From: CAMEON01 sp045577755
Lineage (GTDB): Bacteria > Bacillota > Clostridia > Oscillospirales > CAG-272
Reading direction: 5' to 3'
Length of the DNA: 64,000 nt
NCBI GenBank assembly: GCA_045577755.1
Contig: JAZNJA010000090.1
Coordinates: 1-64,000 of the forward strand
A program made the position numbers and the translations under genes. Positions 51,501 to 60,723 of the stretch are shown here, one piece after another (the first letter of the stretch is position 1; each line of letters starts with the position of its first letter). The notes beneath the pieces are model-generated. The model was not told the origin of the DNA and did no database searches. It saw only the letters and a list, made by a program, of their open reading frames with translations.

Positions 51501-54500
51501 GTGCCGATGGACTCCACGCCCCTCAGGTTGATATCGGACAGGGCCTCGCAGTAGAAGAAGGCCTGGGCGGGGATGGCGGTAATGCTGCTGCCCAGCTTGA
51601 CCGAGGTCAGCTCCTTACAGTAGGCGAAGGCGGACTCGCCCATGGATGCGGCGGCGGAGAGATCCACCGACCGGAGATCCGCGGCGTAGTACAGGTAGAC
51701 GTACATACCCTCGCCGTCGATGACGGGGATGGTCAGGCCGCTGTTGGAGAAGAGGTAGAGCATATCGCCCGAGAAGGCGGACTCACCCACCGACAGGGCG
51801 GCGGAGAGGTCGATGCTCTCCAGCTCGGCGGCGTTGTAGAAGGCGAAATCGCCGATGACAGCATTCTTGCCCAGGGTCACGGTCTCCAGCTTGGAGGCGC
51901 CGTAGAAGGCGGAGTTACCGATCTGCACGTTCTCGCCGATCGTAAGCTCCAGTAGGGGAGAGGTGAGGACGTAGTGGTAGAAGCGGATATCGTTCTCCTC
52001 GTAGAAGGTGGCCTCGTAGTTGCTGTCGATGTCCAGACGGAAGGCGGAATCACCGATACCGGCGTTGTTTCCGATCTTCACAGACTTGAGAGCCTTGCAC
52101 TCGCGGAAGGCGGAGGCCCCCACGGTCACGCCGTCGGGGATGACCACGCTCTCAACAGAGGAGCGGGCGAAGGCGTAGTCACCGATCACAGCCACGCCCG
52201 ACAGGTCGGGGGTCGCCTTGATGGCGGTGCGGTAGAAGGAATGGTCGGCGATGGTAGTGAGCTTACCCAGCTTGATCGTCTCCAGACGGGAGCAATCAGC
52301 GAAGGCATAGGCTCCCACAACGGTGACCTGGGGCATAGTGACCGTGGTCAGCTGCTTGTTGCCCGAGAAGGCGCCCGTACCGATGGCGGTCACCTTGGAG
52401 TCAGAGAGCTCGAAGGAGCCCTTGACACCGGGAGCCACCAGGATCAGGGTGTTTCCTTCTTTGTTGAGCAGGTAAGGCTTCCCTGCCTGGACGGTGAAGG
52501 CGGTGTTGCTCTCGGCCACGGTGAAGGCGTTCAGGGCGGTACCGCGGAAGGCGTACTCGCCGATGACCGCCACGTCCTTGCCCAGGGTCACGGAGGTCAG
52601 AGCCGCACAGCCGTCGAAGGCGCCTGCGGGCACGACGGAGGCGTTGACGGAGATCGTGGGCAGAGCCTTACAACCGCTGAATGCGTAACGGCCCAGCTTG
52701 ATCTTCTCGGCGGGGATGCTCACCGAGGTCAGGGATTCACAGCCCGCGAAGGCGTATGCACCCACCGACTGGGTAGAGGCAGAGAGGGTCACGCCCTTCA
52801 GAGGGGCGTTGCCGAAGAAGGCGTAGTCAGCCAGAGCCACCACGCTGTCCAGCTTGATGGAACCCTCCAGAGCGCAGTCGGCGAAGGCGTTCTGGTTGAT
52901 GAACTTGACACTGCCCAGGCCCTCCACGGTCTTAAGGGCGGTACAGCCGTAGAAGGCGCCCTGGTCGATGCGCTCCAGGGTGGAGGGCAGGACCACACGC
53001 TTCAGGGCGGTCAGGTTGGCGAAGGCGAAGGGACCGATGGTCTTGACGCCCTCGGGGATGATGACCTCCTCGATGGTATCGTCACCGATGAACCAGATCT
53101 TGGTGGTCTCGGGGAGGTCCTCCGAGATCTCGTCCTCGGGGCCCTTGGGGATATAATCGAAGTTGGAGAAGGCGTACTGTCCGATCTCGGTGATGGACAG
53201 GGAGGCGGGGATGTTGACCACGCCGCCCAGACCGAAGTAGTGGGTCAGGGAGGGGCCGGTGGTCACGTAGGGATCCTTGACGCTGATGCTGATGGACTTA
53301 GAGAAGTAGGTGGCCTGGTCGTCCATGAAGACCTTGACGGCGATGGAGGCGAAGCCCTCGGCCACGGCGGTGATGGCGCCGTTTTCATCCACGGTGACGA
53401 TGTTCTCGTTGGAGGATTCGAACACCACCTTGGTATCCTCGGGGAAGTAGGCGTCCAGGCGGTAGCGCAGGGTCACCGACTCGGAGGGGAACATGGAGAG
53501 GGAGTAGTTCTCGCCCACGAACTTCATCTCGTCCCCGGTCACACCCAGGTCTCGCTCCTCGGAGGAGAGGAAGTAGTAGGCCTTGTCGACGCGGTAGCCC
53601 GTCAGGGTGAAGTTCTCGGCCACGGGCTTGTCGTAGCGCACGTAGCCCTCGTCCCCCTCGCCCCGCACCGTCAGGGTGAAGGAGGCGGTCTTCTTGGTCA
53701 CGGGGTCGCGGGCCACGATGCGGGACACACCGGGAGCGATGGCCACCAGCTTATCGCCCACCACAGTAGCCACGTCCATGTTGGCGGAGTAGTACTCCAG
53801 AAGCTCGGGCCACTCGGTGGCGGGATACACCAGAGGCTTGAGATCGTAGACCTCGTTGGGAGACAGGGTCAGCTCGGACTCGGTGAAGTAGAAGTCGGTG
53901 TAGTCATCGGGCAGGGGGATCTCGTAGGCGGCCTGGTTCAAGGCGTAGTCGTAGGTGACCACGGTGATGCAGTTGCCGTTAGCGGAGTTCATGCGGATCT
54001 CGTCCACGTAGTCGGTCAGCTCGTAGATGACGGTAGTGGTGGAGTTCTCCTCGGAGTAGACGGGGGTCATGTACTTGTCAAAGGCCTTGACCATGTAGCC
54101 GTCCTGCTCCAGGGCCACGTAGCCCAGCTGCATACACATGGCGTAGTGGTTGTCGTAGACCGACATCTTGGCGAAGAGGCGGGTCTTCTTAGCCGACTTA
54201 TCGTACTCGGTGTAGAACTCGCAGTCGGTGACGGCGGGAGCCTGGAAGTCGGTGACTACGGGGAAGGTGAAGGTGTCGTTGTCATTGACAACGAGGTTGT
54301 CGTTGGTCTCGGCGCCGTCGCGGTCGTAGTCCATGTAGGTCTTGACGGTGACGGTGTAGGAGGAGTTGTTCTTCAGGGCCCGGTCAATGGCCGAGAACTT
54401 CACGTCGATGTTGGCGGGGAAAATCGTCGCGCCGTTACTGTAGGACTTGCGGATATCCCGATCCACGGTCTCGTACACCACCTCGCCCGTGGCGTCGTCG

Positions 54501-57346
54501 GTGACGGTGATGACCGCCTCCTTGACGTTACGGAGCAGGCCTGCCCAAACGTACTGGACGGCGTTGACCGCGCCCTCCTGGTTGGAGATGGAGATGTACT
54601 TGCGGTCGGCGGCGATCTTCTTGTCGGCGGGGTTCTGGACGAAGTAGTAAGCGCCCATGAAGCTGACGTAGTCCCCTTCCACGCGGCCCACGGGGCGGGT
54701 GGCGTAGGCATCGGGCAGGGTCTTGTCCAGAAGGTCGATGGAATCGTCCAGCTCATCCTTGTTGGTCTGGAAGAAGTCCAGGTCCATGATGGGGGCCTCG
54801 GTCCAGTCGCCGTAGAAGGCGAGGTAGGGAGCGCCCAGACTGACGGTGCCCTCGGCGGCGGTGAGGGTCACGAAGCCCTCCACGTACATACCGTTCTCGA
54901 AGGACTCGTCCATGTACTTCTTGTCCTCATCGCTGAGGGTGATGGTGACGGTGAGCTCGGCTACCTTGCCGCCATCCACAGTGACGGTGCTGCCCGACAG
55001 GGAGCCGCCCTTGCAGTCGGAGACGACTACCGAGGCACCGCTCAGGATGTAGCCCTGCTCGGTGACGGTGGTCTCGCCCTGGTTGGTCTTGGTATCGCTG
55101 ACGCCCTCGGTCATGACGATAGCCGAGACGTCGTAGGTCAGAGCGGAGGAACCGAAGTTGTTGATGGCGAACTTCAGGGTGTACACGCCGGTGCGGTTGG
55201 GATCGTCCCCCAGCTCGATCTTGGACTTATCCATGATCTCGCCGGTCTTGCGGTCGTAGGTCCGGATGAAGGCCTTGGTGGAGGCGGCGCTGACCAGGTT
55301 GGCCAGGCCTGCGCCCTGCTTACGGGGGGAGTAGGGCAGGCCGTTGGTGTTGTAGACCACGTCGGCGGTGGACATGAGGAGCTGATTAACAAAGGCGGTG
55401 ACCGCCACGGGGTCGTCGGCCTTGTCGGGGAAGTTCTGCTTGACGTACTGGCGGAGCAGCGCGGTCACGCCCGACATATTGGGGGTCGCCATGGAGGTAC
55501 CCGAGATGCGGTCGTAGGACTGACCGGGGACAGCCGACAGGATGGAGCCGCCATGGGCGGTGATCTCGGGCTTCAGCTGGAGATCGGGGGTGGGGCCCCA
55601 GGAGGAGAAGTCGGACATGAAGGGACCCGAGGTCTGGGAGCGCTTCACCGACAGAACACCCTTGCCGGCGGCGGCCAGCATCTCACCGTCGTCCTGGCGG
55701 ATGGAGGCCACGGCGATGGTGGTGTCGCCCACGTTCATCTTGATATCACCCGATACGTTGTTGTAGATGATGATACCCGCCGCGCCCTTCTGCTGGGCCA
55801 CGTTGGCCTTCTCCTCGAAGGTGGTGGAGCCACGGGCCACCAGGGCGATCTTGCCCTTGACGTCAATACCCGTGTAGTCGGCGGAGCGGCCCGCGCCGGG
55901 GATGGTGATGAATTCGATCTCCAGCTCGTCCACACCGTCGGGGAGCAGATCGTCGTAGAAATTCTTCTCCTCGGACACACGGTCGGAGGACTCCAGGAAA
56001 TAGATGATGGTCTCGCCGTAGAGCAGGTAAGGAGTCTTGGTACCGCTGATGGACGCCACGGACAGGGCGCCCTTGTAGGTAGAGGGAGAGCCGACGGTAG
56101 CCGAGTCGGGGTTGGAGGTCAGGCCCAGGTTACCGTTCTTCTCGGAAGAATATGTAGAGTTATAGCTGTTGGAGGCGGCGGCCACGATGGAGATACCCGC
56201 GGCGCGGATGCGGTCGTACACGCCCGAGATGGCTTCCTTGTCCATCTCGCGGGAGAAGCCGCAATCGGTACCCAGGGACATATTGATGACGTCCACGCCG
56301 ATGACCACGCAGTCGTCCAGAGCCGCCAGGATCCAGGCAGAGCGGGCGGAGGTCTCCACGTCCGAGAAGGTCTTCATGATGCAGAGCTGGGCGTTGGGGG
56401 CCACACCCGTGATGGTGTCGTCCTTGCCCGCGATGATGCCCGCCACGTGGGTACCGTGGTCCGAGGCGATGGGGTAGACGTCGGAGTCCCCGTCGGCGTA
56501 GTCGAAGCTGAAGGGCACCTTCTCGTTGATGTACACGTCGGAGGCGGTCAGGTTCGACTGCATCCCCGAGGCGCGGGTGTCGCTAATGAGGGCGGCGACC
56601 TCGTCGAAGGTCAGGCCCAGCTTGCTGCGGTCGGCGGTGAAGTTATCCAGGGAGAAGGCGGAGTGGTAGTAGTCCAGACCCGTGTCCAGGACCGCCACCA
56701 CGGTGCCGGTGCCGTCGTACGCAAAGCCCGAGCTGTTGAAGATACCCGTGGGGTAGACGTTGACGGTGTTCTCCACCAGCTGAGTTCCCTCGGACTTGGT
56801 CTCCTCGGGCTTGTAGACCTCACCGATGATGGTGGTGCCTCGGTCGCCCACGGTCTTGACGAAGGACTCAAAATCCCCCGCCTTGATGAGGATCTCAAAG
56901 CCGCTCATGACGTTGGTGTAGCTCTTACCCGTCGCGTACTTGAGCTCAGCCTTGTTGAAGTCGGAGAGCAGAGCGTCCTTCTCGGCGGCGATGCGGCCGC
57001 GGATGGCGGCGGCCTCGTCGGAGAGGGCGTACTCAGTGAAGCTCATACCCGAGGAGGCCCCGGGGTACTGCTCCAGAAGGGACTTCTCCTTGACCTCAAT
57101 GATGACCGAGATCTCGTCGGTCTCCTTGATGGTCTCGGGAAGCTTGTAGATCACCGAGCTGTCGTAGTAGTTCTCCTTGTTGGTGATGAGATCCTTGTCA
57201 AGGAGATGGATCCCGCCCCCGCCCGGAGAGCTGTCGGGGATCAGCCAACCGATGACGGCGGCGGCCGCGGACAGGATCATCACGGCGGCCAGTACCACCG
57301 TCAGGACGCGGATCGTAGTCTTTTGCTTTGCGGAATTTGCGAACAT
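48521..57346 (-). CDS. Giant cell-surface subtilisin-like protease with BspA-type leucine-rich repeats
   Basis: A 2941-residue protein. An N-terminal signal/anchor helix (about 10-36) and an inhibitor-like propeptide region (about 60-180) precede an S8 catalytic domain with VLDTGLDYY (Asp221), SDHGTHVAGIIAG (His297) and SGTSMATPNMSG (Ser618), interrupted by a PA domain (about 485-530). Fn3-like modules follow, then more than 25 LRR_5 units (about 1370-2160) with the IGDYAF/GAFxGC pattern. A first late transmembrane helix (about 2367-2391), a Lys/Ala/Pro/Glu-rich segment, a second helix (about 2486-2510), an InlB-type repeat and GLUG-like repeats end the protein. It should cleave proteins or peptides at the cell surface. 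The ATG at 57346 has AAGGTAAGG upstream; the ATG at 57424 precedes the signal without a site. Confidence 0.93.
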   Translation of the reverse strand: MFANSAKQKTTIRVLTVVLAAVMILSAAAAVIGWLIPDSSPGGGGIHLLDKDLITNKENYYDSSVIYKLPETIKETDEISVIIEVKEKSLLEQYPGASSGMSFTEYALSDEAAAIRGRIAAEKDALLSDFNKAELKYATGKSYTNVMSGFEILIKAGDFESFVKTVGDRGTTIIGEVYKPEETKSEGTQLVENTVNVYPTGIFNSSGFAYDGTGTVVAVLDTGLDYYHSAFSLDNFTADRSKLGLTFDEVAALISDTRASGMQSNLTASDVYINEKVPFSFDYADGDSDVYPIASDHGTHVAGIIAGKDDTITGVAPNAQLCIMKTFSDVETSARSAWILAALDDCVVIGVDVINMSLGTDCGFSREMDKEAISGVYDRIRAAGISIVAAASNSYNSTYSSEKNGNLGLTSNPDSATVGSPSTYKGALSVASISGTKTPYLLYGETIIYFLESSDRVSEEKNFYDDLLPDGVDELEIEFITIPGAGRSADYTGIDVKGKIALVARGSTTFEEKANVAQQKGAAGIIIYNNVSGDIKMNVGDTTIAVASIRQDDGEMLAAAGKGVLSVKRSQTSGPFMSDFSSWGPTPDLQLKPEITAHGGSILSAVPGQSYDRISGTSMATPNMSGVTALLRQYVKQNFPDKADDPVAVTAFVNQLLMSTADVVYNTNGLPYSPRKQGAGLANLVSAASTKAFIRTYDRKTGEIMDKSKIELGDDPNRTGVYTLKFAINNFGSSALTYDVSAIVMTEGVSDTKTNQGETTVTEQGYILSGASVVVSDCKGGSLSGSTVTVDGGKVAELTVTITLSDEDKKYMDESFENGMYVEGFVTLTAAEGTVSLGAPYLAFYGDWTEAPIMDLDFFQTNKDELDDSIDLLDKTLPDAYATRPVGRVEGDYVSFMGAYYFVQNPADKKIAADRKYISISNQEGAVNAVQYVWAGLLRNVKEAVITVTDDATGEVVYETVDRDIRKSYSNGATIFPANIDVKFSAIDRALKNNSSYTVTVKTYMDYDRDGAETNDNLVVNDNDTFTFPVVTDFQAPAVTDCEFYTEYDKSAKKTRLFAKMSVYDNHYAMCMQLGYVALEQDGYMVKAFDKYMTPVYSEENSTTTVIYELTDYVDEIRMNSANGNCITVVTYDYALNQAAYEIPLPDDYTDFYFTESELTLSPNEVYDLKPLVYPATEWPELLEYYSANMDVATVVGDKLVAIAPGVSRIVARDPVTKKTASFTLTVRGEGDEGYVRYDKPVAENFTLTGYRVDKAYYFLSSEERDLGVTGDEMKFVGENYSLSMFPSESVTLRYRLDAYFPEDTKVVFESSNENIVTVDENGAITAVAEGFASIAVKVFMDDQATYFSKSISISVKDPYVTTGPSLTHYFGLGGVVNIPASLSITEIGQYAFSNFDYIPKGPEDEISEDLPETTKIWFIGDDTIEEVIIPEGVKTIGPFAFANLTALKRVVLPSTLERIDQGAFYGCTALKTVEGLGSVKFINQNAFADCALEGSIKLDSVVALADYAFFGNAPLKGVTLSASTQSVGAYAFAGCESLTSVSIPAEKIKLGRYAFSGCKALPTISVNASVVPAGAFDGCAALTSVTLGKDVAVIGEYAFRGTALNAFTVAESNTAFTVQAGKPYLLNKEGNTLILVAPGVKGSFELSDSKVTAIGTGAFSGNKQLTTVTMPQVTVVGAYAFADCSRLETIKLGKLTTIADHSFYRTAIKATPDLSGVAVIGDYAFARSSVESVVIPDGVTVGASAFRECKALKSVKIGNNAGIGDSAFRLDIDSNYEATFYEENDIRFYHYVLTSPLLELTIGENVQIGNSAFYGASKLETVTLGKNAVIGDFAFYNAAELESIDLSAALSVGESAFSGDMLYLFSNSGLTIPVIDGEGMYVYLYYAADLRSVDLSAAASMGESAFAYCKELTSVKLGSSITAIPAQAFFYCEALSDINLRGVESIGTNAFNSTALTAVDLSAAADIGTYAFVYNEGLTAVILNPNGSTLGEGAFSYCNALASAENLNKVTSVGDYAFAYTAITSADLESASYLGTHAFLKEEMTDFTVTLGSALADLGDNPFANCRLEAFKSTETETFNGSEYGTETLTFAISDTVRVIDGHLYRVVPTGLELIAYAGDASVVTVADGTVRIADMAFAGAPVRQVVTPYTLKSVGHKAFYGCEKLSMLSFASYVAPALEEAYDAELFNSKDHIPATGQYSFTNTDGEEIYHDGLGIVPYFMWNAADTPSNVYYGANFVDYVGLYDGDLVIVRPVNGRQYDSFIWGRYFATVVDGAAAADEVTLAAIAAINALPDKVSLADKPLVIAAREAYDRISTIEQRALVTNYSKLEQAEKRIKDLEYLENGDGTETDTEPVENGGFFEGIPASAIALGVLSILFLTAAIVFACLYLSKRKALAAAGANGAVAAPAPGADAAPTEETAAEAPAETPAKSSEEAPAEAPAEAPAVAPVKAKKPKKARKSRPKTNLKSFGKTRAPIHFSLPPAVTLAIVIVLAVAALVFGVLAIVGGMSLWDTPYTGMDEEGYTVSVRFDAGGGSFAGSPNEVYIVDVFNPADYKTDAEGKAQIALIAPDDPIRKDSAFPVSNTGHFLAGWYTERTLRVDENGQPLDEYGQPTAVSGRPQGYTYSGKWDFKTDRLAVDPNGTKGSAENEITLYAAWVPYFNFEFYAAEADGSFSLIETKQLVTIDLPVWNQRTGKLDMKDFPSVEGMTFESAFLDEAMTIPAEGKVSGAVDYATGTVESDGTIRLYTTWMEGTWFRISTPKQFYDNARLGGSYLIEADLDFSNFLWPTVMSTGEFTGSIVGNGHTISNVTVLQGDNSKINGGLFGVLGASSSVTDLRLENITFRVVAGSRMQGTNYGLLAGTVQEGATLQNVTVTGTIEIGKDCYRPNDYNIGLLCGSGKVEGIDMSGITVTVEDPDNNTARVEVNPETGEVTLTFAE

Positions 57347-57414
57347 GTTCCTTACCTTTCTGACGCTTTTCGGCGTATTTTCGACACAAATAAAAAAGTC
57401 CATGCGTAAACAGT

Positions 57415-57443
57415 ATTTTATCACATCGAGATGGATAATTCAA
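57415..57443 (-). promoter_or_regulatory. Promoter of the giant protease (and opp) transcript
   Basis: TTGAAT, 17 bases, TAAAAT on the minus strand, with TGTGA before the -10. The stretch 57347-57596 is AT-rich and holds this and the divergent promoter at 57494-57522. Confidence 0.65.
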
Positions 57444-57493
57444 GAGCAAATTGTAAACATATATCATTAATAATAAAAAATCCGGAAACCCCC

Positions 57494-57522
57494 TTGATTT
57501 TTTCCGAAGTTTGTGGTATGCT
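57494..57522 (+). promoter_or_regulatory. Promoter of the thioredoxin-like lipoprotein gene
   Basis: TTGATT, 17 bases, TATGCT with TGG before it (extended -10), about 75 bases before the ATG. Confidence 0.55.
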
Positions 57523-57596
57523 ATACGATGTTGTTCTATGCTCCTTTGTAGCCCATCACATACATAGCGAACAAAATCCCTGATAGGAGAAAAAAC

Positions 57597-60431
57597 ATGA
57601 AGAATCTGCGCAAGTCCCTCGCCCTCATCCTGGCGTTGCTCATGCTGCTGGCGTCCTTTGCCGCCTGCAATCCGAACAACGGACCCGATGAGACCACCGG
57701 CGAGACCACCCAGCCCAACACCCCCTCCGAGACCAAGCCCGGCAGCTCCGAGGCCAAGGCCGAGTACTCCATCACGGTCAAATCTGCGGGCGGTCTGGCT
57801 CTTTCGGGCGTCAACGTCTATATCTACACCGACGACACCCTGGAGGATCTGGTCAACTACACCACCACCGATGCCGCGGGTGTGGCCAAGATCACCCTGA
57901 AGAAGAGCGACAAGTACGTGGCGGTCCTCTCGGGCATGCCCGAGGGCTACAAGACCGAGGCCTGCTATCCCCTGTCCGGCACGGCTACCGAGATCGCCCT
58001 CACCTCCGCCGTCATCGACAACACCGACCACAGCGGTAAGTCCTACCAGCTGGGCGACGTCATGCGGGACTTCTCGGTGGTGGACACCGACGGCAACACC
58101 CAGAAGCTCTCCGAGCTCCTGAAGACCAAGAAGATGGTGCTGATCAACTTCTGGTATACCACCTGCTCCTGGTGCGTCAAGGAGTTCCCCTATATGGACG
58201 CCGTGTATCAGCAGTTCAAGGACGACATTGAGATCGTAGCCCTGAACCACTCCACCCTCAGCGGCGACTCTGAGGAGGGCATCAAGAAATTCAAGGATAA
58301 CTTCTACACCGACTACGTGGGCGAGGGCGCCGAGGGCGGCCTGTCCTTCCCCATGGCCAAGGATTACACCAACATGGGCCCCGCCTTCAACATCCAGGGC
58401 TACCCCACCTCGGTGCTGGTGGACCGCTACGGCGTCATCTGCATGATCGAGGCGGGCGGCATCGTCAGCGACGCTCCCTTCGTGGCCATGTTCGAGCATT
58501 TCACCGCCGAAAGCTACGAGCAGAAGCTCTTCCACAGCCTGGACGAGCTCATGCCCGCCGAGAAGCCCAACGTCTCCATGCCCTCCTCCGACGAGATCGC
58601 GGGGGTCTTCAACCAGGGTGAGATCACCGTCACCTACCGCCCCGAGACCGAGGACGAGAACGCCGAGATGTACTGGCCCTTCATCATCAAGGAGAAGGAC
58701 GGCGAAAAGGTCATCGTCCCCGCCAACTCCGGCAAGGACGGCAGCTTCTCCATCATGTACGCCGACGTCACCATGAAGGCGGGCGAGGCCCTGGCCTTCG
58801 ACTACTGGGCATCCAGCGAGCAGGGCGCCGATATCCTCTATATGCTGGTGGACGCCAAGGATATCTACCAGATCTCGGGCGAGTCTGACAAGTGGAACAC
58901 CTGCTTCACCTACGTCGCCCAGAAGGACGGCACCTACGAGGTGGCCTTCTGCTACTCCAAGGACTCCTCCGACACCGTGGGAGACGATACCGTCTACCTG
59001 AAAAACCTCCGCGTGGTCAAGGAAAGTGAGATCAACGTCCCCACCTACATTCCCCGCTACGCCGCCACCGACCGCGCCGCCGACGGCTTCGGCTACGAGA
59101 CCTATATCACCCCCGTCTACAACGAGGAGGACGGCTACTATCACGTGGGCGACAAGAACGGTCCCCTCCTGCTGGTGGATCTCATGAAGGCCACCCAGTT
59201 CAGTAACCTCCCCATCTACACCCACGCCTACAACGGTCAGATCGAGATCGACGGCGTCAACTACTACGACGCCATCGTCCAGTACTGCAACTACGCCTCC
59301 AACTCCGCCATCTACGGCCTCTGCTCGGTCAACGCCGAGCTGAAGGGTCTTCTGGAGAAGGTAGCCCAGGCCATCGGTCTGGAAAGCGACAATCCCAATC
59401 AGTGGCTCCAGATGTGCTCCTACTACGACGCCTACGGCACGGGAGGCGTCCACCTGGACGACCCCATCCGCGGTCTGGCGGCCTACTCCGCCTACACCGC
59501 CACCGAGGGCGACGACAACCACGTCTACTACGACCGCGTCATCATGCCCCGAGGCCTGCTCTATAAGTTCGTTCCCGAGCGCTCGGGCGCCTACCGCATC
59601 ACCTCCCACAGCGACTGGCAGGTGGACGGCTGGATCTTCAACGCCGACCGCACCGAGTACTACGTCCACGAGGGCGGCGAGCGTATGTACTACGATCCCG
59701 TCAACCTCTCCATGGTGGTCTACTTCGAGGCCGGTAAGGATTACTACATCGACATCGCCTTCTACGACGTCTACCAGGTGGGCGGCTTCACCTTCAGCGT
59801 GGAGTTCCTGGGCGCTTCCTACGACCACTTCACGGTCTGCGCCCCCGGCTACTTCACCTTCCCCGACGGTGAGATCGTGGACGACGGTATGAGCGACCTG
59901 GCCGAGATCCTCTCGGGCGGTATCAAGATCGCCATGGGCGACGACGGCTACTACCACGAGCTCCGCGCGGACGGCTCCCTGGGCTCGGTCATCTACGCTG
60001 ACTTCATCGGCCTGACCGCCGTGTTCTCCCACTCCGTGGAGGAAATGATCGGACGCGGTGCCTTCAACTTCGCCGTCACCGAGTCGGACCAGGAGATCCT
60101 CAACTACATGGCTCTCTACGGCGACGGTACCCGCGAGAAGCTCAAGGAGATCTGGGGCGAGGAGTTCGAGGAGCTGGCTGAGATCTACAAGCTGGACGAG
60201 GTGCTGGAGGGCAAGACCCACGGCCGCGGCCAGGATCTCACCGCCGACATCACCGCCTACCTGGACAAGAAGATCCCCGCCTCCGAGGATCACCCCGAGC
60301 TGGAGGGCTGCGTCCCCGTGGATGCCCGCCTGGCCGAGCTGCTCCAGACCCTCATGGACAAGTACACCTTCGCCGGTGTGGACTACTCCTGGGCTAAGCT
60401 CTGCTACTATTATCAGCACCTGGGTGCTTGA
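57597..60431 (+). CDS. Lipoprotein with a TlpA/thioredoxin-like domain and long C-terminal region
   Basis: The 944-residue protein has a lipoprotein signal (MKNLRKSLALILALLMLLAS, lipobox FAAC, Cys24), a Thr/Pro linker, a Cna-B/prealbumin-like module (about 57-130, GGLALSGVNVYIYTD) and a thioredoxin-fold domain of TlpA type (about 150-320). That domain contains FWYTTCSWCVKEFPYMD, with the redox pair Cys190/Cys193, and GYPTSVLVDRYG carrying the cis-proline. The 620-residue C-terminal part is Tyr- and acid-rich with a possible jelly-roll (TYRPETEDENAEMYW) and no recognised enzyme motif. It probably reduces or isomerises disulphides, or serves as a redox sensor, at the outer membrane face. Clostridial surface proteins with many Cys are few here, so the partner is unknown. 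Confidence 0.85.
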   Translation: MKNLRKSLALILALLMLLASFAACNPNNGPDETTGETTQPNTPSETKPGSSEAKAEYSITVKSAGGLALSGVNVYIYTDDTLEDLVNYTTTDAAGVAKITLKKSDKYVAVLSGMPEGYKTEACYPLSGTATEIALTSAVIDNTDHSGKSYQLGDVMRDFSVVDTDGNTQKLSELLKTKKMVLINFWYTTCSWCVKEFPYMDAVYQQFKDDIEIVALNHSTLSGDSEEGIKKFKDNFYTDYVGEGAEGGLSFPMAKDYTNMGPAFNIQGYPTSVLVDRYGVICMIEAGGIVSDAPFVAMFEHFTAESYEQKLFHSLDELMPAEKPNVSMPSSDEIAGVFNQGEITVTYRPETEDENAEMYWPFIIKEKDGEKVIVPANSGKDGSFSIMYADVTMKAGEALAFDYWASSEQGADILYMLVDAKDIYQISGESDKWNTCFTYVAQKDGTYEVAFCYSKDSSDTVGDDTVYLKNLRVVKESEINVPTYIPRYAATDRAADGFGYETYITPVYNEEDGYYHVGDKNGPLLLVDLMKATQFSNLPIYTHAYNGQIEIDGVNYYDAIVQYCNYASNSAIYGLCSVNAELKGLLEKVAQAIGLESDNPNQWLQMCSYYDAYGTGGVHLDDPIRGLAAYSAYTATEGDDNHVYYDRVIMPRGLLYKFVPERSGAYRITSHSDWQVDGWIFNADRTEYYVHEGGERMYYDPVNLSMVVYFEAGKDYYIDIAFYDVYQVGGFTFSVEFLGASYDHFTVCAPGYFTFPDGEIVDDGMSDLAEILSGGIKIAMGDDGYYHELRADGSLGSVIYADFIGLTAVFSHSVEEMIGRGAFNFAVTESDQEILNYMALYGDGTREKLKEIWGEEFEELAEIYKLDEVLEGKTHGRGQDLTADITAYLDKKIPASEDHPELEGCVPVDARLAELLQTLMDKYTFAGVDYSWAKLCYYYQHLGA

Positions 60432-60477
60432 TTTTTAAATCTCTCGTTTAGAATCAAACGATCTGTTAATAAAATTC

Positions 60478-60516
60478 AGGACCCCTACGGACGCTGTGCC
60501 CGTAGGGGTCCTTTCG
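60478..60516 (+). terminator. Terminator of the thioredoxin-like lipoprotein gene
   Basis: AGGACCCCTACGG and CCGTAGGGGTCCT form a 13-bp stem followed by TTCGATT. A second GC-rich hairpin (CCCGGCCC...GGGCCGGG) follows at about 60520-60563 with no known role. Confidence 0.82.
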
Positions 60517-60638
60517 ATTCCCGGCCCCGTTTCTCGCGGGCCCCGCCCGAAAGGGCCGGGATCCTCCCCCGCGGCCACGGTTCAGAGGCGAGATCTCCGT
60601 TCCTCCGCGCGCCAAATAAAAAACGCACGCGCAAGGTA

Positions 60639-60667
60639 TTGACGGAATCCTTTTTTTATGATACAAT
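60639..60667 (+). promoter_or_regulatory. Promoter of the alpha-mannosidase gene
   Basis: TTGACG, 17 bases, TACAAT, about 50 bases before the ATG at 60724. Confidence 0.65.
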
Positions 60668-60723
60668 AGAAGCAGATCGGGGGCTCAGTCCCCCGTGATG
60701 CCCCCCTGAAAGGAGCCGGTATC

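Noticed and set aside
60520..60600. GC-rich hairpin region as a structured RNA gene
   Set aside because: I see only a simple CCCGGCCC/GGGCCGGG pairing after a terminator and before a promoter, with no conserved motif.
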